64,000 nucleotides of DNA from Circinella umbellata. Taxonomy: Eukaryota > Mucoromycota > Mucoromycetes > Mucorales > Lichtheimiaceae. Each line of letters opens with the position of its first letter. Within the stretch, counting starts at the first letter, position 1. Both the position numbers and the translations under genes were made by a program. The DNA lies in the NCBI GenBank assembly GCA_025093555.1, contig JAIWNF010000089.1:1-64000 (forward strand), given 5' to 3'. The notes under the pieces were generated by a model. The model worked only from the letters and a program-made list of their open reading frames with translations. It made no database searches and was not told the origin of the DNA. This document shows positions 10,361 through 20,352 of the stretch, one piece after another.

Positions 10361-11143
10361 CCGTCACCGCTCGCTATAACGATATTCGATATAACGATAT
10401 TTCGATATAACGATAGGGTTTTGGGGTTCAAGACAGATTAAGCGGGGAAATATCGCTAATTTTATATAACGATATCCGATAGGATTTTAGTTATATCGAG
10501 CAGACAAATAAGATCTTCATTTTTTAAAAGGAGATAATACTAGTTTGATGGGTAATTTTTTATGTTTTTACTTTAGTTTTTAAATATTTTTGTGAAGAGT
10601 TTGACAATTTGAACATCAAATTTATCTTCAGGCATCGCTTTTTCCAAAAAAAGAAAAGCCAGTGATATGCTGCTTCTTCTTTCTTTTCAAAATCAGATTT
10701 TTTTTATTATACTAACTTTGCAAGTCGAACTTGTTCTTGTCATTTTGAATGTCTTTATAAACAATAGACAGTTTTTTGATGCTGATTATAGAAGTACAAC
10801 ACTCGCACTTTTTTTCTTATAAGGGATTGACATTAATTATATGTGACGATATGATTTTAATTCAGTTAGAAGGAATATGTTAAGGAATATTTGAAAATAA
10901 ACATTGTACGTACAAAGAAAAAAAAGATCTATTTTATTTTTATAGCTTATTTACAGTACGAATGATATAATGAGTTTAGGGTTCTCTTCTATTTGTAAGA
11001 CATATACATGTGAGGCCAAGTACATAAGGATAGAATTTTACCCGATCATTACAGCTCGGATCAAGAATTCGATATAACGATAATTCGATATAACGATGCA
11101 CTTTTGGTCCGACGGGGTGTATCGTTATATCGAGCGGTGACGG
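10361..11143. mobile_element. MITE-like element, copy 1 (TA target)
   Basis: A 783-bp non-coding element with 13-bp perfect terminal inverted repeats, CCGTCACCGCTCG, extending to about 24 bp with one mismatch (continuing TATAACGATA). It is flanked by TA on both sides (10359-10360 and 11144-11145), as for Tc1/mariner-type insertion. Subterminal direct repeats of TTCGATATAACGATA occur at both ends. The interior is shared with the copies at 56494-57115 and 35308-35900, which run in the opposite orientation. No transposase is encoded, so it would depend on one elsewhere. Confidence 0.75.
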
Positions 11144-12399
11144 TATGTAGCTAGTGCTCTAATAGATATTGTAAATAAACAGTGCATACATGTCGCAACA
11201 TGTTTATTCATACCTACGTATTACAAAATTGTCTTTAAAAAGTAGGTAGACCTCAATGTATGTATTGCCAGAATATTTGAGACAGATGTCAGTAAAAACC
11301 TTGACTGTTCAAGTTATCATAATACATACAGGGTAATTTGAAATGAAATTAATTACGTACATATTTTATTTATCCGATAACAACACTGATCAGTTATTTG
11401 TATTGATTTTTCATCCACAGAGTAACTCTCATAGTTTCTCTTGAGGAGAATATACTAATAGATAAATAAATGGATTTGTGAACATAGCACAGTGGATATA
11501 TTCATAGATACAATAATGAACGCAAAAAGGCAATACTAGTTTCTTTGATGATTTCATAAATAAAAACACAACATTAAGCAAAAAAGAAAGGTGGCCCATA
11601 GGAAAGCATTATTTTATTATGATCAATAAAGACAAAGTCTTAATTTGTTATTATTACTTGTTTACTTTTACTCTATTCCTTGATCTTCTTTATTTCTACG
11701 TATATGCCGTGATTGCACGTGTGTATTTTGCCGATCTATTATTTTCTTATGAAGTTCGTAGATTTAGCGGTCGCTACTATGTATTAATCAGAGTAATTAT
11801 TAAATTTAATTGTTAGTTGCTGCACTCATCAATACTGTATTTATACAGTCAAATGTTATATGCTTACCGTGTTTTGTTATTCCTATACGTTTGGATATTT
11901 TTTGTGTGGTCTGAAATGGGTTTAAAGGTCGTCTCTAGTGCTACTATTAAATTAAACTAGTGATTAATTGTCAGTTGCAAGACGTATCAATGAATAATAA
12001 ATATTTGCACTTACCTGTATATGTATGTGATACAGAACTAAGCTCTATTATGTGTAGTGTTTTTGCCATAATGACATTCAGATGGGATCAGGCAATCTCT
12101 GATTCTAATGTAGGTTGTATAAAGTCCTGATCGTGAATTACCACAATATTTTATGTATAATTTGTATATGCTTTTTTTTCTTCATTTTCTCCAAATCTAA
12201 GAAACAATTGACTTACTGTTTTAAAGTATTCTTTTTAGAGAGACTACTTTGATGGGTTTTTGTTCTGTTTTTGATTTTTTGGTATGTGATTTTTTATATG
12301 TTTTTTTTTATATGTTTTTTTTATATGTTTTTTTTATATGTTTTTTTATATCTTTTTAAGTTATAATGAAATGGAATGACTTGATTGAGTCCTAATACC
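11144..12399. other. Intergenic, no supported gene
   Basis: AT-rich sequence. One 65-codon plus-strand frame (11619-11816) rich in Leu, Tyr and Phe has no recognisable features and is probably accidental. The tandem T-run/ATATG repeat at 12290-12352 is listed separately. Confidence 0.5.
12290..12352. repeat. Short tandem repeat, T-run plus ATATG
   Basis: About five tandem copies of a 13-15 base unit made of a run of T followed by ATATG. The T-run length varies slightly between copies. Confidence 0.8.
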
Positions 12400-14520
12400 C
12401 CCGATGTGATTGAGCTTTCGGTAATAGTTGATGTCTTCTCATTATTGGTGCTCTTTGGTGCTTGATTACCTCAGCAAGACGTTTTATCGTACTTGTTTTC
12501 ATATTGTAGGTTTCCTTCAGTAAAATGGCACTATTGCTCGCCAATGTGTTTGCTTGCTCCAATATATGATCAAGGTGTTTTTTTTGTTCCGTTTTTCCAG
12601 TATTATTATGTTGCGCTTTTTTTTAGTTGTGGGTTGTCGCTTGTTCTTCATTAATGTGTAACAATAAGGTAAATTGTGATGCTTAGGTACTTTCTTTCGT
12701 AGTAAATTAATTGTTGATTGCGATTATAAAAGGTTAATCAATTGTTATAGGTGATGGTGATGTAACTCATCCTGTTGTTGTCTACTGAATGTGGCGTGTT
12801 TTCGTATAATATGAAGGCTGCTGCTCTTCCTAAATATTTATGAGTGACGGTGTTTGTTCCTTTTAGACTCTGTTTATGTAACAAATAGTATTTATGATAA
12901 TACTTTCAATTGAATGATAGTTGCTCCTTTTGATTGTTGTTGTGGTGATGACGATGAAGATGATAATGGTGGTGGTTCTACTGCTGCTGTATGTGATTTG
13001 TGCTGTTTTTTTTTAATTATAGCAATTTTCATACTGTTACTATAGATATGTATAGCTGATAATATTGTGTATAGCATTCCTTGATCGGTTTTTGATCATT
13101 TTTTCATAATGATTTATTACTTGAAAAAAAAAATGGCATTGTGATTTTTTGAGTTGACGGTCCAAAATCAATATCATCAACAGGGTTCGAATTTGCGTTT
13201 TCAAAATATAGCTGTCGTGCATTTCCAATAGGATAAAAGTTGGTAATTTTCTGGTGGTTCAATAACGAATTGTTTGATCTTTGTCTTTTGAAGATGGCGG
13301 TGGTGGTGATAAAGATATTATGCTGCTCGAAATATTATATCTTTCCTCCTTTTGATACCAATGTTACTGCTATCACGAATATGATGTATGTACTTATTGG
13401 TACTTGTTGATTTTTGATTCATAAGTGTAGTAGTGTGCTTGTCTATGTTTTCTGTCTTATGTCATAACCCCAATATGACAATGTACTTGGATCTTGATGA
13501 TAATAATGACCACCCATAATAGTTGCTGTTCTTGAATATAATATCTTGGTATTTCATGTTTTGTTTTCGTAAGATAGGTGGTGCGTATATATCATGACGA
13601 TTCATTTTTTTAACATGGTACGCCTTTTTCTTCCAACAAGATGGTTAGCTTCTATATGTTGCTCAATAGATATATATATTTGATGACGATTTGTGACAAT
13701 GACGATGACCGCTCTGCAAGGGGATACTGTTCTTGGTTTTGATAATTGAAATATTCTTGGCTCTTGTAATTACTTGTCATTCGTCTATCTGAAACTCCCA
13801 ATATGTTTTCCTTTTTAGTTGGCGTGAAGATTATGTGTCGTAAATAAATATTTCGCTTCTGCTATTGCCATATATGTTTGAATTCATTCGCTGCTTCACG
13901 TTGTAAAATGGTGTGTGTTTGGTTTGAATTGAAAGATTGTTGTTCGTCGCCAAAACACAAGTTGTGAGTGGTTGGTTTTTGATGTTCTTTTCAATATATG
14001 ATAAGATGGTGTTGATTTGATAATCGATGGTGATAAATTGATTGATGGCGTTGTTATTTGTATTGTGACTTGGTGTTGTATTCTTGATAAATCATAGTGC
14101 TGAATGGCTCTTGTCGAGTTGTTTCTTTTTTGGTGTGTGCAAAAGAAAAATAGAGTAGTATTGATAGGTGCTTTCTTTTTTTGGTTCCAATGTTCATTCC
14201 TTGTTTTTTTATTACCATGGTTTTTGCTGATAGTGAGTGTACATAAAAAATATGGTATGTTGCCTTATAAAACATTCTTGATTGAGACATATAAAGTTCG
14301 ACCCCTGATTGGTTGATTCACTACGATGACTTCGATTCGATACCAAGAAGAAGACATAATTGATACCAATGACCATTTCCTTAAGTTTGTGTTGGCCCAA
14401 ATAAATCATTATCGAGTTACTTGCGTTCTTGTTATAGTAGAAGTTTGCAAATACCCCAAAGAATACCCTGAGGTTGATATTCCAGCTACCCTTAACCAGA
14501 ATTCATACTAATGTCTCCAA
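12400..14520 (-). pseudogene. Decayed Gln/Ser/Asn-rich coding region
   Basis: Read on the minus strand, this stretch has protein-like composition interrupted by many stops and frame changes. From high to low coordinates it gives fragments such as INYVFFLVSNRSHRSE, SFNSNQTHTILQREAANEF, SQEYFNYQNQEQYPLAE and PPPLSSSSSSPQQQSK. CAA/CAC/TCA-rich triplets favour this strand over 2 kb, whereas the flanking DNA has no such bias. I read it as a former low-complexity protein gene, perhaps a regulator, now broken. No domain is recognisable, so no function is assigned. The boundaries are approximate. Confidence 0.35.
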
Positions 14521-14539
14521 GTTCATTTGCGTCAACGCA

Positions 14540-15520
14540 CGATGAACCTACATCCTAATACAAGGATTCTTCGCCAACCGAAAAAGCGAAACAGGCAGCA
14601 CCGCAACACCTAAAAATAGTGCTGAGTACTATTCCGGCAAATAAACCGGAAACTGCACCTACAAGAGGTAGGTGTTCTCACCCACGTGGGAAGCCCTCTG
14701 TGACGCCTCTCGTACGCCACACGCCAAAACTACAAAACGCCAAAAACCCAGACGCCTCTATGCACCCAACGCACACCCTAGGATGACACCTCAACGAATG
14801 AACGTGATGAAGAAAAGGACCCACAGGCAGTGCAGTCCACACTACAGCTGGTGTACTAGGGTCCAGGGACTTACTCCATGACTAACACCCATAGCCGATG
14901 ACCATGAATGTAGGTTCGGAAGTCCACAGAAGTAAGAGAACTTCAGGAACACACGGTCTTTTATAGGTTCCTTGGCAATACGCCACCTTCGATCTGGAAC
15001 AGATGTAAGGCTGATGACAACATTGAAACTGGGAATTAATTATTCTGCTTCCATTATAACAAGCTTGCAACTGTTATAATGGAGTATCTAAAAGTCTATA
15101 AATTAACTCTTTTAATAGTTAGTAAAATTCCATCAACAAATTGCATTTATTACTTTCTTTTTCAAGAACAAGAAAAAAGGAAAAATAACTTACGGTCTTT
15201 ATATCCAAAAGATAAACGCTTGTTGTCATGAGCATTACATCTGTTCCAGATCGAAGATGGCGTATTGCCAAGTAGCCTATAAAAGACCGGGTGTTCCTGA
15301 AGTTCCCTCACTCTGCTTCCCCCCTTACCCACACCCACAGTCACCAACCACGGGGTAGCCACAGAGTAAGCACCCCTTCACCGCTCCACCAACCATAGTA
15401 TGAACATACACTACCCTGCCTTCTCTCCACCAAGCCATCCGCTGAGATGCCATCCTCCTCCGCCCCCACCAAGCGGGACAAACCAGCCCGTAACACCACT
15501 ACGGGTCTATTTAAATATAA
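14540..15520. repeat. GC-richer island with a fold-back repeat
   Basis: This stretch is clearly richer in G and C than its surroundings. It contains an imperfect inverted repeat: 14917-15021 and 15222-15321 are reverse complements over about 100 bases with scattered differences (shared core: ATCTGTTCCAGATCGAAG in the right arm and its complement in the left). About 200 AT-rich bases separate the arms. It is probably a fold-back transposon relic or an inverted duplication of a gene fragment. No intact ORF spans it. The outer parts (14640-14880 and 15320-15500) lack obvious similarity to each other. Confidence 0.55.
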
Positions 15521-15602
15521 AAATAAATTATAGATTGGTTAAACATCGTCGATTCTTATAATACTTCGTTATTTACACGCTGATATAATTATATTTTACA
15601 TA

Positions 15603-16850
15603 CCTCCATGGTTCGAAAACCATGTATTGCGCCATCAACAAAGGCGAACCTCTAGAGGGACTCAGCGCGACCTAGTTGTTAATAAAATATAATAAATGTT
15701 TCATTAGTTGCTATAGCATAAATCACTAGAATAAACGCTTCTTTATCAATGCAATAAATTCAACGTACCTCTAATAAAAAAAAACATCAAAACTGGAAAA
15801 ATAAATAGACAAAAACGAGGGAGGAGGGGAACCAGCCCAACCTCGACCTAAATCAATATAAATGTGGATTATGATAAATATGATTAGTAACTACAATATC
15901 GTCTCCATTAAACGCCTTTATGCGTATCCATGTCCATGTTCATAATATTTCTATATAATATTTACCTCAATGGTAGTAACAAAACTTGAAATAAATAGGG
16001 TATCTTCTAAAAATAGGGTATATGAAAGAACAAAAAAAGAGGGAGCTTGGTCGACCTATATACATGAATGTGAATTATCATAATACTGATCAGTAACTGC
16101 GATATCGTTTGTATTTATTATCCTATCTATATTCATACCCATCATACTTCTATAGAATATTTACCTCGAAAACAACAGCAAAAATGTGAAAATAAATAGG
16201 GTATATTCTAAAAAAGGTGAGCCAGCTCGACCTACATATATATGGATATGAATTACGTTAAATATAATTAGTATTGTAACTACAATATCATTTTAACTTA
16301 TGAAGCTATTCATATCCATAATTATAATTATAATATAAAATATTTACCTTGGTAAGAGCAGCAAAAATGTTTGAAATAAATAGGGAATTAAAAAATATAT
16401 ACAGCAGGGAGCTAGGTCGACCTAGATATGTATATGGATAGCACAATAAGCTTTTGATATTAGTACACTACAAGTAAACCACTGTCATTAATTCCTATAC
16501 TCGATCAAGTAATTACCTCAAAAAAAATATGTACAAAGAAATAGGAGGGAGTGAGCAAGCTCTTCAACTGCAACCTAAATAATAATAATAATATTAGAAC
16601 TACGTAGTAAATTATTGATACTATTATTTCTCTTTTCCATAAATACTCCATTATATTTACGTACCTCGAAAAAAAAAAAGAAAAAAAAAAAGAAAAAAAA
16701 AAAGAAAAAAAAAAGTAAAAAGCAAAGGGAAACGAGCCTACAAAGAAGAAGAAGATTGTTGTATTAGTATTCAATATCTTAAGATGCTTTATATCTAATT
16801 CAGAGAACAACATCAAAGGGTCACTTACCAAGAAAAAGAAAAAAGAAAAA
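15603..16850 (-). repeat. Tandem array of exon-like units
   Basis: On the minus strand, eight donor-like sites (mostly GAG|GTAAAT, GAG|GTAC or similar) begin at 16828, 16664, 16516, 16347, 16164, 15965, 15768 and 15603, spaced 148-199 bases. Most units start with an acceptor-like TAG followed by GTCGA/GTCGC and a CTCCCTC-like motif, for example near 15655, 15845, 16047, 16222 and 16424. They continue as a pyrimidine-rich segment of about 55-90 bases and end at the donor. The intervening parts look like introns: several carry TTACTAAT and end in TAG. Unit sequence is degenerate and frames are not conserved between units, so protein coding is doubtful. A further donor-like site (CC|GTAAGT, near 15193) ends a longer GC-rich segment. 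Confidence 0.55.
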
Positions 16851-17154
16851 GAAAAGAATGTTTTTTAGGGTTTTTGAAGGTTTTAAAGTTTTTTTTTGGT
16901 TTTTTTTGGGTTTTATACTTTTTTTTTGTTTTATGGGGTTTTATGTTTTCTGAAGTTTTTAGAAGAAAAACGTGTCAGTAACAAGTTATTTATTTTTTGA
17001 CAAGTAAAAAAACATGTTTCAAACAGGTATTTTGCAACTTACTTTTGTATTTTTTAAGGTATGAAAGAAATCTCTATCACAAAATAGAACTTTGATAATT
17101 AGAGACACGATAAAATGGTTATTTTTGTATGCAATACAAGACAGAACTTACCTC

Positions 17155-17961
17155 CTAAAACCATAATGATGTGGCATTGGGGGGGAGGATATCCACCTCC
17201 ATATCCCCCTCCCACCAATCCACATCCATTTCTTCACCATCGCCGAACTGCCAATCTATCTCCATCATATTATCATCTTCACCTTGTTCTTCTTCACCTT
17301 CTTCACAATCACCTTCTTTAGCTTCTTCTTCTTCTTCTTCTGCTTCTTCTTCTTCACCTTCTTCATATTCTTCTTCTTCTTGTTCTTCTTCTTCTTGTTC
17401 TTTTTCATATTCTTCTTCTTCTCTACTACGAGCACCATAAACACCAGAAACAACCGAGCTAGTTGACAAAGTCGGGGAAGGAGGAGCGGACAAAGTAGGA
17501 GAAGCTGGAGCAGAAGCACCAGAGGAGAGGGTCGAGAGAGTAGAAAGGGTTGAGAGCGAGCAGATTGACGAAACAGGTGACGGGGGAGTAGAAGAAACAG
17601 GTGAGACGGGAGTAGAAGCACCAGAAAATTCTGGGCGAGAAATAGCAGGAGCTATGAGAGAACCAACGCGAGATGGAGACATGCGAGAAGGACGGAGCCG
17701 GCGGCGTGGTGCAATCTCTCGTTTTGCAATGTCTTGGTTCATTATTTTTCGAATTACCGAGCCCAAACCCGCCTGTACCCAGCCGGAGCTAGATACAAAG
17801 ACAGGAATGGGTCTACGGCGAGGAGGTGGGGTGCAATGAGGAGGTCGGGTTTGGAGAGGAGTAACAGGAGGACGAAAAATTTGTAAACGAATGCGCGAAC
17901 CATTCGGATTGCGGGCATTGTTATGAGCAGTAGCAGGGATTGTAAAAGTAGAGCGAGTCAT
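17155..17961 (-). CDS. Ser/Pro-rich protein with acidic tail
   Basis: A hypothetical protein of about 268 residues. I chose the ATG at 17961 (MTRSTFTIPATAHNN); another in-frame ATG lies at 18003. The N-terminal third is basic and Pro/Arg-rich (LQIFRPPVTPLQTRPP, PPRRRPIPVFVSSSGW). The middle is Ser/Thr/Pro-rich with repeats of the LSTLSTLS and APPSPTLS type. A run of almost 60 mainly Glu residues follows, then an Asp/Met-rich end (MEIDWQFGDGEEMDVDWW). No known domain is seen. The acidic tail suggests a nuclear or histone-interacting protein, but that is only a guess from composition. The TAG stop lies 3 bases before a strong donor-like GAG|GTAAGT, directly upstream of the exon-like array. Confidence 0.5.
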   Translation of the reverse strand: MTRSTFTIPATAHNNARNPNGSRIRLQIFRPPVTPLQTRPPHCTPPPRRRPIPVFVSSSGWVQAGLGSVIRKIMNQDIAKREIAPRRRLRPSRMSPSRVGSLIAPAISRPEFSGASTPVSPVSSTPPSPVSSICSLSTLSTLSTLSSGASAPASPTLSAPPSPTLSTSSVVSGVYGARSREEEEYEKEQEEEEQEEEEYEEGEEEEAEEEEEEAKEGDCEEGEEEQGEDDNMMEIDWQFGDGEEMDVDWWEGDMEVDILPPNATSLWF

Positions 17962-19129
17962 ACTGTTAAAAAAAATAAGAGGTAAAGAAAAAAGGTGAAA
18001 CAAAAAGAAAAAGAAAAAAACGCGCCGCCATGGAAATGAATTTTATTTTATAGCTGCATTACAGTTACCCGTTCCTTGGATCCCGCGCACAGTCTAGAAC
18101 CAGCTATTTTATTACTATAGCCACTACGTAATTTTTTTATATAGTAATGACATATATTTATTATTATTGTGAAATCTTTTTAAAATCTCTCTATACTTCA
18201 TTTCAGAAAAAGAATGTAATTTATAAAACCAAATAAAGTTATAGAAAATGCACGGGCCACTATAATTTTACCAGAGCCTAAACTATTTGTCTTTTTTTTT
18301 TTTTTTGAAAAAGTTTGATCGAGTCATTCTAATTCAGTTAAATGGTCTCAGGTTCAATAATATCAATAGTAACAGCTGAAATGGAATCCTTCAAGAGAAA
18401 GCTAAATTGACAAACAATAATATAATTATTATGATATGGACCAGGCCATTTATACCAAGAAATAATATACTATTGTATGGAAATATAAAGGCACAAACCT
18501 TATTTTTCTTACATAAAGTTTAACAGGGATAAAGTTATTTACAATACCTGGTCATGACGAGTATCTTCAATAGAGTATTAACAGTAAAGCTTTCGTGTTT
18601 TCAAGTATTATACAAACTGTTAAATATAAATGCCTCACTTGTTGAAAGCTGCCTAATATGAAACGCGGGATTAGTTCTTTAATTCAAAAGATCTTAAATT
18701 GAATGACCTTCCGACGTGTTTAAGCCCATACATAATAGGTAGGAAAAAGTATAGCACGATGCATAATCAAAACAAAGAATAATCAGAGTTTTTAATGGAG
18801 AAGAGACGTTTGTTTGTTGGCTTTTGAGCTTCAAATAATTTTTTGGACCTAATAATAGTAGACATCATTCTAATACTACGTAATACACAAAAAAGTTCAA
18901 AGTAGAAATATTGATGGTGCTAAAAAAAAATCGTCTAGAACTTTATAGTATACAATTTTGTATACAAAAATAAAATAAAGCCATACACATATACGTAGAT
19001 ACAGACAGAAGAACGCTTGATGATGAGTGTATATCTGTATTGTTCTTTTCTGATTTTCTTCTTCTCTTTAAGTATTCTTCAAATAATTTCCAATATTGCA
19101 AATAGGATGTACAATTGATATTTTTTATT
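17962..19129. other. Intergenic, no supported gene
   Basis: AT-rich sequence between the acidic-tail ORF and the small gene at 19130. No long open frame or repeat is evident apart from short A/T runs. Confidence 0.5.
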
Positions 19130-19662
19130 TTATTTTACAACGTGAATTGATTCAATCATATTATTATAAGCATCACAGCTTTGATATGTAGTATTAATGT
19201 GTGGTCCTGTAGCCACAATATATCCACCAGCATGACCTTCAATTTCTTTAGAATATGACTGGAAAGCTTCATAATTTATCTATGTATTTGTAAGTTTGAA
19301 ACGAAAAAAAAAACATTAATAATGATAATTTCTCCCATCATTGTCACTCTAGAAAAAAAATCAAAACAAATAATTCTATAACTTACTGAGAATCTGACTG
19401 TAGTATCTCGTGTCATTTGCTCCTCACTACAATTGGATGAGTATATGGACAACATCCCTACGGAAGTGGATGACATTCTATAATGTGCAAATCTTTTTCT
19501 ACAATACGTATATAAAATATAGGTAGCATATTAACAATAATTTAATGAATAGTATTCACTAAAAGTGCTAAACGTGGATCAATAAAATAGGTACCTAATG
19601 ATTTTTGCACTATTTTGTTGACCATCAATTTGTGTAACTTGCAATACAGTGTCATCTGTCAT
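19130..19662 (-). CDS. Small three-exon hypothetical gene
   Basis: Reconstructed from short frames joined by canonical splice sites: exons 19662-19595, 19498-19387 and 19279-19130, giving 109 codons plus stop in one continuous frame. The protein starts MTDDTVLQVTQIDGQQ, continues with YRMSSTSVGMLSIYSS and ends YNNMIESIHVVK. It has two Cys (SSNCSE and YQSCDA) and looks beta-rich. I recognise no family. Just upstream (about 19753-19709) a minus-strand ATG starts MIQPLPSLLFILFTV, a possible signal peptide followed by a GTACGT donor. Its phase does not fit the next exon with the acceptor I can see, so the true start is uncertain and the product may be secreted. Confidence 0.5.
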
Positions 19663-20352
19663 TTTGTTATAAACGCAATAACCATGAATAGAATAATTAA
19701 GTACGTACCACAGTAAAGAGGATGAAAAGAAGTGATGGTAATGGTTGAATCATTTTCTTCTTCTTCTTATTATTAAGGATATAAGTTAATTCTTGTTAAT
19801 AAAGTGAAAACAGTTGCTTTATGAATGAAGTCATCATTTTTTCTTCGGGTTTCTTACATGTATAAATGGTTTGTTAATTTTATACGTATACAATGAATAA
19901 AAAAAATATGTTCTTTATATGTATTAAGATTCTGATTTTGACAACAGACAAAATCATGCCTGTGTATGTACTAACATTGTTAAACTTGACATGTATCCTG
20001 TATTCTAACTATTTAAAAGTGTTGTCATTTGATGTATTATAGTCAATTCTATAATGTTTACAAGATTATTTTGTATGAGTCGTGTTTTGTATGTGCGTAC
20101 TAATATCATTTTCAAATAGTTAAATATATTTTATTTGCTTGGACTAATAATATGTCTTTTTACTATTGGGTTAATGTTGTCAAGTAAATTACGTAGAAAC
20201 GCTGAAGTAGTTGGGAGGTTCAGGGGGGAGGGGTTTGGTACCTGGATTATTAATTTTATGCAAAAAAAAAAAAAACGCTGATTATTTTTTTCGTCGCGTG
20301 GTTTTTTTTGTCTTTTCTTTTTGTCTTTATACATTTTATTTATAAGAAAACC
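19663..20352. other. Intergenic, divergent promoters
   Basis: Separates the minus-strand small gene from PPME1 and should contain both promoters. It may include the unplaced first exon of the small gene (19709-19753). Otherwise it is AT-rich with T-runs and no open frame of note. Confidence 0.5.

Noticed and set aside
15607..15624. tRNA T-arm-like palindrome (CATGGTTCGAAAACCATG)
   Set aside because: The loop is 8 bases instead of 7 and no matching acceptor, D or anticodon arms can be built around it. It falls at the end of an exon-like unit.
17171..17621. Plus- and minus-frame Ser-rich, Phe-rich and Lys-rich readings over the acidic tail
   Set aside because: They are out-of-frame translations of the GAA/TTC-rich tract that codes the Glu run of the minus-strand ORF.
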